The notes below the pieces were generated by a model, which saw only the letters and a program-made list of their open reading frames with translations, searched no databases and was not told where the DNA came from. Positions 1 to 8,000 of a DNA stretch of 13,063 nt are shown here, in pieces. Source of the DNA: CBDUUP01 sp965370435 (GTDB lineage Bacteria; Chloroflexota; Anaerolineae; Anaerolineales; UBA11579); NCBI GenBank assembly GCA_965370435.1, contig CBDUUP010000095.1, forward strand, positions 1 through 13,063, read 5' to 3'. Every line of letters begins with the position of its first letter. Positions within the stretch are counted from its first letter, which is position 1. The position numbers and the translations under genes were made by a program.

Positions 1-84
1 GGCCTGAAAGAAGCCAAAGAGGCGGTTGATAAAATGTTGGCGGGTGAAAGCTTTGCACCCGCTCAACCCAAGAGGCGGGCATAG
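1..84 (+). CDS. 3' end of a small protein with ribosomal L7/L12-like C-terminus (partial)
   Basis: An open frame enters from the left edge and ends at TAG (82-84), giving 27 visible residues. It begins GLKEAKEAVDKMLAG and then has a basic, proline-containing tail (PAQPKRRA). The GLKEAK motif is the hallmark of the C-terminal domain of ribosomal protein L7/L12 (PF00542), where it forms the factor-binding helix. True L7/L12 normally ends soon after this helix without a basic tail. I therefore infer one of the small stand-alone proteins that borrow this domain rather than the ribosomal stalk protein itself. Only the tail is visible, so function cannot be assigned. The transcript appears to end in a hairpin that overlaps the stop codon. 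Confidence 0.6.
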   Translation, partial: GLKEAKEAVDKMLAGESFAPAQPKRRA

Positions 85-94
85 CGTCTCTTTT
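70..94 (+). terminator. Intrinsic terminator overlapping the stop codon
   Basis: The arms AAGAGGCG (70-77) and CGTCTCTT (85-92) form an 8-bp stem with one G-U wobble (75/87) and a 7-nt loop (78-84). The stem runs into a TTTT tract (91-94). The stop codon TAG of the preceding gene lies in the loop. The 3' arm and T-run match those of the terminator after the PFOR gene (8693-8726). Confidence 0.6.
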
Positions 95-239
95 CCCTGA
101 TCTTCACCCTGTTGTTGACTTTGCTCCCCTTCTTTATCATCATCCATCAAGTAGTCCCTAATAATCCATTCTCAACAATCTTGGAGAGACTGAACCCTCT
201 CTCATTTGCAAAGGTCTTGCTCACGTTTGGCGAAGAAGG

Positions 240-453
240 GACCGGGCCGGGTTTCTTCACCGACGCCCGGCACATCGCCGCGCTGCCCGAAGGCGATAGA
301 GGCGCTCTGCTGGATTTCGGCATCGAGTTCGCGGTGCGCCAATGCGCCCAATTGCTCAAAGCGGGCGTCCCCGGGCTGCACATCTACACCATGGACCGGA
401 GCAAATCCACCGCCGGGATCGTCAACCGTCTGCGAGGCGATGGGTTGTTGTAG
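240..453 (+). pseudogene. metF: 3' remnant of methylenetetrahydrofolate reductase
   Basis: The reading frame ending at TAG 451-453 carries DFGIEFAVRQCAQLLKAGVP followed by GLHIYTMDRS. This is the typical C-terminal signature of MetF, in which an IEYATEQC-like helix is followed by a GVPGxHFYTLNRS-like strand near the end of the TIM barrel. MetF makes 5-methyl-THF with a flavin and is normally about 280-300 residues. Here only about 60-70 recognisable residues remain. The same frame could open at TTG 112, but residues encoded by 112-235 do not look like MetF. That DNA is also more AT-rich, and there is no Shine-Dalgarno sequence. The boundary near 240 is my estimate from the change in composition and protein character. 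I read this as a deletion remnant, not a functional gene. A short unrelated protein starting at 112 is less likely. Confidence 0.6.
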
Positions 454-485
454 CGCTGATCCTTGATGAGATTGGCCTACTCCGC

Positions 486-513
486 CATTCGCAATCTACA
501 ATCTCTAATCCGC
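486..513. repeat. Degenerate heptamer tandem repeat at the ABC gene 3' end
   Basis: Four consecutive 7-base units can be read as CATTCGC (486-492), AATCTAC (493-499), AATCTCT (500-506) and AATCCGC (507-513). The three AATC units are strictly 7 bases apart. The array covers the stop codon (505-507) of the minus-strand ABC gene and the gap to the metF remnant. It resembles the short tandemly repeated heptamers known from cyanobacterial intergenic DNA. The copies are degenerate and few. Confidence 0.4.
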
Positions 514-2352
514 CTCCACAACCTCCCTCTCCTCCTCATTTCCCAAATCCCCCTCCCACAAACGCTGCATCTCCTCGCTGGACTCCAGCAGATCATCCAG
601 CTTCCCCTCCGCTTCAATCATGCCATCCTTGAGTACCACGATGTGGTCGGCCCGGCGGAGCGCGGCGCGGCGATGCGAGACCACCAGGCAGGTAGCCTCC
701 TCCTGGCTCTCGAAGACCCGCCGCCAGAGAGTGCGCTCGGTCTCCACGTCCAGGGCGCTGGAGAGGTCGTCGAAGACCAGCAGCTCCGGCTGGCGGACGA
801 ACATGCGCGCCGCCGCGCTGCGCTGGGCCTGCCCGCCGGAGAGCTTCACGCCCCGCGGCCCCACCTGGGTCTCCATGCGGTTCTCCAGGACATTCAGGTC
901 ATCTTCCATCACTGCCGTATGCAGGGCGGATTGGAGATTGACCTGCTCCTCCGGCAAACCCATCAGGATATTGTCCTTCAGACTCTCGCTGAACAGGCGC
1001 GGCACTTGTCCGGTGTAGGCGCTGCGGGGCGGCACAAAGAACGAAGCCGGGTCCTCGACTGCTTCCCCGTTCCAGGCGATCTCGCCCTCGTCTTTGGGCA
1101 GCAGTCCCAGGAGGACGCGCAGCAAAGTGGTCTTGCCGGAGCCGATGCGCCCGGTGATCACTGTGAAGGAGCCGCGCGACACTTCTAAGTCCACGTTTTG
1201 GATGCCTCGCCCGGTCTCCGGGTAAAGGTAGCTCAGACCCCGGGTGGACAGCGATTGCAGGCGGTGTTGGCTGGTCTTTTCGATGAAAGCCACCTCAGGC
1301 AGATTGCCCCACAGATAGACCGGTCCATGTTCCACCAGCGTCTCAGGCGGCGCGCCGGGCATCAATTCCAGCAAACGCTCCAGCGAGACTTCCGCCTGGC
1401 GATAGCGGCGCAGGAAACCGCCTATCATCATGGTGACAAAGCTCAACTGCCCCATGTAGGAGACGAATATGGCAAAGTCGCCCACCGTCAGGGTGATCGC
1501 CCCCGTCTGGGCGTGCATGGCCTGGGCCGCCACCAAGAGCACGATTCCCGTGCCGACGTTGGCGGCGTTGACCGAAAAAGAATCCAGGAATTGGGACAGA
1601 ATGGTGTCTCGCAGGGTGGCCTTGCGGCGGGCTTCGTTGAGGCCCTCCAGATGCGAGACCACGTATTCCTCGGTGCCCGCCACCTTGACCGCCTGCACCG
1701 CGCCGAATATCTCCCCCAGCATCCCGGTCACGTTGGCTATGGCTTGCTGGTTGGCGCGGCGGTAAGTCTGGATGCGTTTGGTGGTCATATTGACCACTGC
1801 CACCGAGACGGCCAGCGGTATGACCACCGCCAGGGTGAGGAGAGGATTGACGCTCACCAGCACAGCCAGGGCCGCGCCGATCACTGCCACCTGGCCGATG
1901 GGGTCCAGAGTCCAGGTGGTGAACTCGGGAATTGCGTTGGCGTCGTCTCGGAAGCGGCTGATGGCCTCCCCCGCCGAGGCGGGCAGAGACTTGGCTCCTG
2001 GATATTGAAGGATGCGGGCCAGCAGGTTCTTGCGCAGCAGGGTGACGAGGATAATTTGGATGCTGCTCTCTGCTATCACGGCCATGACGATCATCGCCTG
2101 GCGGACCAGGGTCACAACCACCACCAGGGCGAACAGGGTCTCCAGGTTGAACCCGGCGGCGGGTTCGCCCGTCAGGGTGTTGAAAATCTCTCTGGTGATG
2201 AGGCCCGGCGCCAGAGGGAGCAAGTAGAAACCCATCAGGCCGACGAAGAAGGCGATGAACAACAGCCAGGTGGGTTTGTATAAGCCCAGGCGCAGGATGT
2301 ACCGCCAGACAGAGACGCGGGGCTGAGCGGTGGGGTTGGTTGAATCGTTCAT
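505..2352 (-). CDS. ABC exporter half-transporter, subunit with degenerate Walker B (615 aa)
   Basis: Second gene of a two-gene operon, encoding a fused membrane domain and ATPase. Residues about 1-330 hold the six-helix exporter domain; hydrophobic stretches include roughly 28-52, 72-95 and 155-195. The nucleotide-binding domain follows: Walker A GRIGSGKT at 401-408, a Q-loop region (AYTGQVPRLF), a canonical signature LSGGQ at 504-508, Walker B LLVFDD ending at D529, and the switch histidine H560 (VVSHR). The catalytic glutamate after Walker B is replaced by aspartate (D529), the usual mark of the degenerate ATPase site in heterodimeric exporters such as TM287/288 and BmrCD. The start at 2352 is chosen because its ATG overlaps the TGA of the upstream gene (ATGA, 2349-2352), implying translational coupling. 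The frame stays open upstream to 2727, but that part is a shadow of the partner gene. The C-terminus is strongly acidic. The substrate (drug, lipid or peptide) cannot be told from sequence. Confidence 0.93.
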   Translation of the reverse strand: MNDSTNPTAQPRVSVWRYILRLGLYKPTWLLFIAFFVGLMGFYLLPLAPGLITREIFNTLTGEPAAGFNLETLFALVVVVTLVRQAMIVMAVIAESSIQIILVTLLRKNLLARILQYPGAKSLPASAGEAISRFRDDANAIPEFTTWTLDPIGQVAVIGAALAVLVSVNPLLTLAVVIPLAVSVAVVNMTTKRIQTYRRANQQAIANVTGMLGEIFGAVQAVKVAGTEEYVVSHLEGLNEARRKATLRDTILSQFLDSFSVNAANVGTGIVLLVAAQAMHAQTGAITLTVGDFAIFVSYMGQLSFVTMMIGGFLRRYRQAEVSLERLLELMPGAPPETLVEHGPVYLWGNLPEVAFIEKTSQHRLQSLSTRGLSYLYPETGRGIQNVDLEVSRGSFTVITGRIGSGKTTLLRVLLGLLPKDEGEIAWNGEAVEDPASFFVPPRSAYTGQVPRLFSESLKDNILMGLPEEQVNLQSALHTAVMEDDLNVLENRMETQVGPRGVKLSGGQAQRSAAARMFVRQPELLVFDDLSSALDVETERTLWRRVFESQEEATCLVVSHRRAALRRADHIVVLKDGMIEAEGKLDDLLESSEEMQRLWEGDLGNEEEREVVEAD

Positions 2353-4130
2353 GCCAGGGCCTCCTCTAGACCAGTTTTGAGCAACTGGGCGAATTGGGAC
2401 TCTGGGTCGCGGGCCAGAGACTCGCGCTCGCCGTATTCCACCTGCCGTCCGCTTTCCAGGATCATGATCCGGTCGGCCCGCTGAACGGTGCCCAGCCGGT
2501 GGGCGATGATGATGGCGGTGCGGTTTTCCAGCAGGCGGTCTACGGCCTGCTCCAGAAGCTGCTCGGTGGCCGGGTCCAGCCGGGAGGAGGCCTCGTCGAG
2601 GATGACCAGGCCGGGGTCCCGCAGGAAGACCCGGACGAAAGCCAGCAGTTGCGCTTCTCCCGCTGAAAGCCCGCTTCCCCCCGGCGCTAACCGGGTGTCC
2701 AACCCTTCCGGCAGGGCCTGATGCCATACGGTCAAGCCCAGCTCTTCCAGAGCTTGCAGGATACGCTGGTCCGGGATGCGAGGATCGAAGAGAGTGAGGT
2801 TATCGCGCACGCTGGCATTGAAGAGTTGTATCTCCTGGGTCACCAAACCCACCCGCTCGCGCAGCGCGCCCAGGCGGGCCTCCCGCAGTTCCACCTCTCC
2901 CAGGCGCAGGCTGCCCTCCAGGGGGTCATACAAACGGAAGAGCAGGCGGGTGAGGGTGGTCTTGCCGCTGCCGGTGCGCCCCAGCAGGCCCAGCGCCTCG
3001 CCCGGCGGCAGATTGAAGTTGATGTCGTGCAGCACCATGTCGAGTTCGTCCGATTCGCTGTCCTTGTCGGGCGCGTACCCGAATGAGACATTCTCAAAGT
3101 CCACCGCCAGGGCCTCCCCGGTGGGGAGTACGGCCTGTCCGGTATCGGGGAGGACTTTCTGGATTGCCAAAAGGTCCTGGACGCGGATAATGCTGGCCCC
3201 GGCCTGCTGAAACTCCTGGAACTGGCGGCTGATCTGTTCGATGGGTGTGTTGAGCAGTTCGGTGTAGCGGAAGATAAGATAGACTGTGCCGATGGTGATG
3301 AGGTCAATTTGGAATAGATATGCACCCAGAGCCAGCGAGACGGCTGTTCCGACGGAGAACAGCACAAACGAGGCCCCGAAACTGCTCATCCCAATAGTCG
3401 AGGCTTTGATCCACTTCCGCAAGATGGGGCGTGAGCGTTCATACAGGCGGCGCATCACGTAGGCGACCGCCCCGTTGGCGCGCACGTCCTCGGTTCCGGA
3501 GAGCCGTTCCTCCAGGAAACCGTACAACTCGGCGCTGGCCTGGCGAGCCTGGCGAAAGAGGGGGACGGCGATGTCGCGCAGGCGGTTGAGGACCAATAAA
3601 GTGATGATGACGAACAAGGTCAGCGCCAACCCTACTCGCCAGTCAATGGTATAGAGCAGAACCAGGATGCCCAGCATCAAGAGGGCGTTGCCCACCAGTT
3701 CGATGACGAAGCGAGAGAAGAAGTTCGCCAGAGTCCCCACGTCGCCATCCACCCGTTCGATCAGGATGCCCGGGGTGCGGCTCTTGTGGAAGCCCATATC
3801 CAGGTTCAGGCAGTGGCGGGTCAGGTCGGCGCGCAGTTGGTTGGTCGTCACCTGGCCCAGGTTGGCGGCCACGTAGGTCTCGATGATCGAGAAAACCTGG
3901 GTCATCAAGGCGATGCCCAAGAATAACAGCGCGCTCTGGACCAGTTCATCCAGAGGGCTGTTGGACATAGCCTGGTCAATGAAGCCGCTCAGGATCTGGG
4001 GGCTGAGCAGCTTCAAGGTAATGCTGCCGGCCAGAAGAAGACCCAGAACCGCGGCTTGACGCCAATGCGGCTTGAGATAAGTCACTAATATGTTTCGATA
4101 TTGGTTGAGAGATGTTTTCTTTGTCGCCAT
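2349..4130 (-). CDS. ABC exporter half-transporter, subunit with degenerate signature motif (593 aa)
   Basis: First gene of the exporter operon. The membrane domain spans about residues 1-320, with hydrophobic helices near 27-50, 65-90, 145-190 and 245-290. The ATPase domain follows: Walker A GRTGSGKT at 384-391, Q-loop (GLVTQEIQLF), signature LSAGEAQ at 488-494, Walker B LVILDE with catalytic E513, and switch H544 (IIAHR). The signature differs from LSGGQ (A for G, E for Q), while Walker B keeps its glutamate. This is the mirror image of the partner encoded at 505-2352. Pairing this Walker A/B with the partner's LSGGQ gives one competent site, and the other site is degenerate in both motifs. 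That is established behaviour for asymmetric exporters and strongly suggests an obligate heterodimer. I prefer ATG at 4130; an in-frame GTG at 4142 would add four residues. Neither has a clear Shine-Dalgarno sequence. An extended -10 promoter lies just upstream. Confidence 0.92.
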   Translation of the reverse strand: MATKKTSLNQYRNILVTYLKPHWRQAAVLGLLLAGSITLKLLSPQILSGFIDQAMSNSPLDELVQSALLFLGIALMTQVFSIIETYVAANLGQVTTNQLRADLTRHCLNLDMGFHKSRTPGILIERVDGDVGTLANFFSRFVIELVGNALLMLGILVLLYTIDWRVGLALTLFVIITLLVLNRLRDIAVPLFRQARQASAELYGFLEERLSGTEDVRANGAVAYVMRRLYERSRPILRKWIKASTIGMSSFGASFVLFSVGTAVSLALGAYLFQIDLITIGTVYLIFRYTELLNTPIEQISRQFQEFQQAGASIIRVQDLLAIQKVLPDTGQAVLPTGEALAVDFENVSFGYAPDKDSESDELDMVLHDINFNLPPGEALGLLGRTGSGKTTLTRLLFRLYDPLEGSLRLGEVELREARLGALRERVGLVTQEIQLFNASVRDNLTLFDPRIPDQRILQALEELGLTVWHQALPEGLDTRLAPGGSGLSAGEAQLLAFVRVFLRDPGLVILDEASSRLDPATEQLLEQAVDRLLENRTAIIIAHRLGTVQRADRIMILESGRQVEYGERESLARDPESQFAQLLKTGLEEALA

Positions 4131-4158
4131 TGTATAAGTCACTTGTGTTTTTACGAAT

Positions 4159-4167
4159 AATATACCA
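4159..4167 (-). promoter_or_regulatory. Extended -10 promoter for the ABC operon (putative)
   Basis: On the minus strand the sequence reads TGG-TATATT, an extended -10 element (TGn plus a -10 hexamer close to TATAAT). The first base of the -10 hexamer is at 4164. No good -35 hexamer lies 17 bases further up, which is common for extended -10 promoters. Transcription would begin near 4152, giving a leader of about 20 nt before ATG 4130. Assigned by eye only. Confidence 0.4.
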
Positions 4168-4271
4168 AGAATACTGACCGAGGTGGTTAAAGTCTACCGC
4201 GGATAGATACAAAAACAGTCCTATGACTTGCCTTCCTGTGGTCGTTGGGAGGATGGAGGGAAATAAAAACG

Positions 4272-4297
4272 GCCACGGGGCTGAAGCCGTCCGGGGC
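4272..4297. repeat. REP-like hairpin with GGCTGAAGCC core
   Basis: Outer arms GGCC (4272-4275) and GGCC (4294-4297) enclose inner arms ACGG (4276-4279) and CCGT (4287-4290). The loop carries GCTGAAG, and a small bulge lies on the 3' side. The segment GGCTGAAGCC recurs almost exactly in the 3' arm of the larger hairpin at 4597-4606. No T-run follows, so a terminator role is unlikely. A REP-like intergenic repeat is the better reading. Confidence 0.35.
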
Positions 4298-4555
4298 CGG
4301 AAAGAGTAAACGTTGGGGGGTTCGCTTACACGATGGCAGGACGCACTACAGCAGCAAGAATCACGTTGACAAGGGCATTGCTATACTTTGGGTGGGTCAT
4401 AAGAAGCGCGTCCTCCTTTCATAAGGATAGTTTACAGCGGGGTGGAGTTTATCATGGTTGGCGAGGTTGGTCAAGGATGGATGAGGCGCATAAAAATATT
4501 GTGGATTCCTTGATTAGTCTTCGCGCTTCTTTGGAAATTGTCACAGTGATCTTTA

Positions 4556-4614
4556 GGAGTCGAGGCTTTAGCCGGGTCAACTGCGTCTGTTCTTCTGGCT
4601 GAAGGCTCGACTCC
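4556..4614. repeat. Large REP/BIME-like inverted repeat
   Basis: The arms at 4556-4573 (GGAGTCGAGGCTTTAGCC) and 4597-4614 (GGCTGAAGGCTCGACTCC) pair over 18 positions. There is one G-U wobble and one G-G mismatch, and the loop is 23 nt. The arms continue weakly outward. This type of element (GGCTNAAGCC next to CGACTCC) looks like repetitive extragenic palindromes mobilised by IS200/IS605-related RAYT transposases. No RAYT gene is in the window. Without a T-run on either side a terminator role is not favoured. Confidence 0.55.
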
Positions 4615-4903
4615 TTAGATAATAGGGGGGGCATCGTCTCGCTCAGAGGATAAAATGAGGATAAGCGAAATCATGGGCCATTTGCCAGAGTAGCCAGAGC
4701 ATCGCCGCCGCTCTTATCTGCCAGCTCTAAAATTGCCAGAATCGCGCTCACAATTACCCTATTTCATATCCAGAAAGTGACATTTGTCAGGTTGTAAAGA
4801 GGACATCGTTTCTATGAAAACAAGGTAAAATAAGGATACGAATTGAATAATCACCTGGACTTTGGGCCTGCGTAAGGCTACAGGGATTGTTGTTAAGGGG
4901 GAG

Positions 4904-4932
4904 TTTTCAAAATACCACTATTGGCTTACAAT
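4904..4932 (+). promoter_or_regulatory. Putative sigma-70 promoter of the PFOR gene
   Basis: A -35 element TTTTCA (4904-4909) and a -10 element TACAAT (4927-4932) are separated by exactly 17 bases. The -10 matches consensus at 5 of 6 positions and the -35 at 4 of 6. The predicted start near 4939 gives a leader of about 100 nt before ATG 5039. Confidence 0.45.
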
Positions 4933-4953
4933 ATTGGGTTGACCATAGTTCAG

Positions 4954-5014
4954 TTTGCACGTTCGTGCTGTTGAATCATACTGGCTGGCGCCTTTTCACC
5001 TGTGCAAAGCCAGT
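4954..5014 (+). promoter_or_regulatory. Structured 5' leader of the PFOR mRNA with competing pairings
   Basis: Three pairings can be drawn in the predicted leader. The first is a local hairpin GCACG-TT-CGTGC (4957-4968). The second is a long-range helix TTTGCAC (4954-4960) with GTGCAAA (5002-5008). The third is a helix ACTGGCT (4980-4986) with AGCCAGT (5008-5014). The first and second exclude each other because they share 4957-4960; the second and third share base 5008 and cross. No known riboswitch class is recognised. The Shine-Dalgarno sequence lies just downstream at 5023-5028. Confidence 0.3.
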
Positions 5015-5038
5015 TTATTACCGGAGGTATACCTAACG

Positions 5039-8000
5039 ATGTCGAGAAAGAAAATAACAGTAGACGGCAACGAGGCCGTTGCGCGAGTCGCGCATAAAAT
5101 CAACGAAGTTATCGCTATTTATCCCATCACCCCCTCGACCCCCATGGGCGAGCACGCCGACGCATGGTCGGCGGATGGGCGGCCCAACATCTGGGGCACA
5201 GTCCCCCTGGTGATCGAGATGCAGGCGGAAGGCGGCGCAGCGGGGGCCGTTCACGGCGCATTGCAAGCCGGGGCGCTGACCACCACCTTCACCGCCTCCC
5301 AGGGCCTCTTATTGATGATCCCCAATATGTACAAGATCGCCGGGGAACTGACCTCCACGGTGTTCCACGTGGCGGCTCGTTCGGTGGCCGCGCAGGCCCT
5401 TTCCATCTTCGGCGACCATTCCGACGTGATGGCGGCTCGGGCTACCGGTTTTGTTATGCTGGCTTCCGCCTCCGTGCAGGAGGCCCATGACTTTGCTATT
5501 ATTTCCCAGGCCGCCGCCCTCAAGGCGCGGCTGCCCTTTATCCATTTCTTCGAGGGGTTCCGCACCTCCCACGAGATCAACAAGATCGAAGAGTTGACCG
5601 ACGACGATCTGCGGGCCATGATTGACGATGATCTCGTGCGCGCTCACCGAGAAAGAGCGCTCTCCCCCGATAACCCCTTCATCCGCGGCACCGCCCAAAA
5701 CCCGGACGTGTTCTTCCAGGCCCGCGAGACGGTTAATCCCTACTACCTGGCCTGCCCTGGCATCGTCCAGGAGGCGATGGACAAATTCGCCGGATTGGTG
5801 GGGCGGCAATATCGTCTCTTCGACTACGAGGGAGATGATAACGCCGAGCATGTTATCGTCGTAATAGGCTCCGGCGGTGTAACGGCAGCGGAGACAGCTA
5901 AGGTCTTGAACGAGGCTGGTGAAAAGGTCGGCGTGGTGAAGGTGCGCTTGTACCGCCCCTTCTCCATCGAGCATTTCCTGGACAAACTGCCTGCCACAGT
6001 GAAGAAGATCGCCGTGCTGGACCGCACCAAAGAACCCGGCGCCTCCGGCGAGCCGCTCTATCTGGATGTGGTGAACGCAATCCATGAAGGTCGAAACAAT
6101 GGCCAAGCGCCTTTCTCCGAGTCTCCCCTCATCACCGGCGGGCGATACGGCCTCTCCTCCAAGGAATTCACGCCCGCTATGGTCAAGGGCGTCTTCGACG
6201 AAATGAAGCAAGACCAGCCCAAGAACCACTTCACTATCGGCATCAACGACGACCTCACCCACACCAGTCTGGACTATGACGACGCCTTCTCCATCGTGAG
6301 CGAGAAAACCGTGCGGGCCGTATTCTACGGCCTGGGTTCTGACGGCACTGTGGGCGCTAACAAGAATTCCATCAAGATCATCGGAGAAGAAACCTCCAAC
6401 CACGCCCAGGGGTACTTCGTCTATGACTCCAAGAAAGCCGGCGCGATGACCATCTCCCACCTGCGCTTTGGTCCCGAACCCATCCGCGCCCCCTACCTAG
6501 TCGGCAGGGCCAACTTCGTCGCTTGCCACCAGTTCAACTTCCTGGAGCGTTATGACGTTCTGGGATCCGCGGTGCCGGGCGCCACCTTCTTGCTCAACAG
6601 CATGTACGACAAAGACGAGACCTGGGACCATCTGCCCCGCGAGGTGCAGGAAACCATCATCGAGAAAAAGCTGAAATTCTACGTCATCAACGGCTACAAG
6701 GTTGCCGAAGAGACCGGGATGGGCCAGCGCATCAACACCATCATGCAGACCTGCTTCTTCTACATCAGCGGTATCCTGCCCCCCGACGAAGCCATCGCTG
6801 CCATCAAAGACGCCATCAAGAAGACCTATGGCAAGCGCGGTGAAAAGATCGTCCAGCAGAATTACGCCGCCGTGGACGCCGCCCTGGCAAACCTGCACGA
6901 GATGAAAGTACCAAAGAAAGCCACCAGCAAACTCACCCGCCGCCCGCCGGTACCGGATGAAGCTCCGAAGTTCGTGCGGGAGGTGCTGGGACCGATGATC
7001 GCCCGTGAGGGAGACGGCGTTCCAGTGAGCGTCTTGCCCGCCGATGGCACCTATCCCCTGGCAACCACCCAATGGGAGAAACGCAACATCACCCTGGATA
7101 TTCCCGAATGGATACCCGATCTGTGCATCCGCTGTGGGAAATGTGTGTTCGTCTGCCCCCATGCGGTCATCCGCCAGAAAGTCTACGACCCTGCGCTCCT
7201 GGAAAACGCGCCCGATTCCTTCCTCTCGATGGAAGGCAAGTGGCGCGAGTTCCCCGGCGCGGTGTACTCCATCCAGGTCGCCCCGGAAGACTGCACCGGC
7301 TGCAAGCAGTGCGTGGAGATCTGCCCGGTCACGGATAAGGAAAATCCCGACCGCAAGGCCCTCAACATGGTGGACCAACTCCCCATCCTCGAGCGCGAAC
7401 AAGCCAATTGGGAATTTTTCCTCACCCTGCCGGAGGTGGACCGCACCGCCATTAAATTCAACACCATTAAAAATTCCCAACTCCTGGAGCCGCTCTTTGA
7501 ATTTTCGGGGGCCTGCGCGGGCTGTGGCGAGACGCCTTACATTAAACTGGTCACCCAGCTCTTCGGCGACCGCACCATCGTCGCCAACGCCACCGGATGC
7601 ACCTCGATCTTCGGCGGCAACCTGCCCACCACCCCCTGGGCGAAGAACAAAGACGGCCGCGGCCCGGCCTGGTCCAACTCCCTCTTTGAGGACAACGCTG
7701 AGTTCGGATTAGGTATGCGTCTAGCGCTGGACAAACAAACCGAATACGTCCGGGAAATCTTACCCCGGTTCGCCGGCCAACTCGGCGATGAACTGGTGGA
7801 AGAATTGCTCACCGCCGATCCCCAGGACGAAACCGGCTACCAGGCCCAGCGCGAACGCGTCGCCCTGCTCAAGGAACGCCTGGAAGGCATGACCGATACC
7901 CAGGCCCGCGACCTGCTGGGACTAGCCGACGTATTTGTGCCCCGCAGCCTGTGGATCATGGGCGGCGACGGCTGGGCCTACGACATCGGCTACGGCGGGC

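Larger units (their letters stand above)
4143..5038. other. Intergenic region of about 0.9 kb without a convincing gene
   Basis: This is the gap between the divergent ABC operon and nifJ. An 89-codon frame at 4333-4602 has no start signal, no recognisable domain and runs into a hairpin repeat, so I do not call it. What can be seen: the ABC promoter (4159-4167), a GC-rich hairpin at 4272-4297, a small TCCTT/AAGGA hairpin at 4414-4427, a large REP-like hairpin at 4556-4614, four GCCAG words between 4684 and 4740, a TGACA-TT-TGTCA palindrome at 4778-4789, and a nifJ promoter and structured leader from 4904. Base composition is more AT-rich than in the flanking genes, and stop codons are frequent in all frames. 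Confidence 0.6.

Noticed and set aside
463..2283. Long plus-strand frames opposite the ABC genes (463-1188 and 1198-2283).
   Set aside because: Antisense shadows of a clear ABC exporter gene; they are rich in His, Gln and Arg with no domain.
2353..2727. N-terminal extension of the second ABC half to 2727.
   Set aside because: It overlaps the end of the partner gene out of frame, has no exporter homology, and the ATGA overlap gives a better start at 2352.
4333..4602. An 89-codon plus-strand open frame in the gap before nifJ.
   Set aside because: No Shine-Dalgarno, no recognisable domain, composition unlike the neighbours, and its end lies inside the REP-like hairpin. A chance frame is more likely.
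4684..4740. Four GCCAG words at 4684, 4693, 4720 and 4735 resembling iterons.
   Set aside because: Spacing is irregular (9, 27, 15) and the shared word is only five bases, so it is not a credible iteron array.
4778..4789. TGACA-TT-TGTCA palindrome upstream of nifJ, whose first 10 bases recur at 10730-10739 over the -35 of the CSLREA promoter.
   Set aside because: Single 10-base matches are common by chance in 13 kb, the second copy lacks the other half-site, and the first lies about 120 bp upstream of the predicted promoter. Too weak to call an operator.
5025..5034. AGGTATACCT palindrome covering part of the nifJ Shine-Dalgarno.
   Set aside because: A 10-bp palindrome with no loop cannot form a stable RNA hairpin, and it most likely reflects a chance extension of GGAGGT.
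5309..6460. A 383-codon open frame on the minus strand opposite nifJ, and a similar one at 6497-7480.
   Set aside because: They are antisense shadows of a strongly conserved GC-rich gene; the plus-strand protein is unambiguous and the minus-strand products look like no family.
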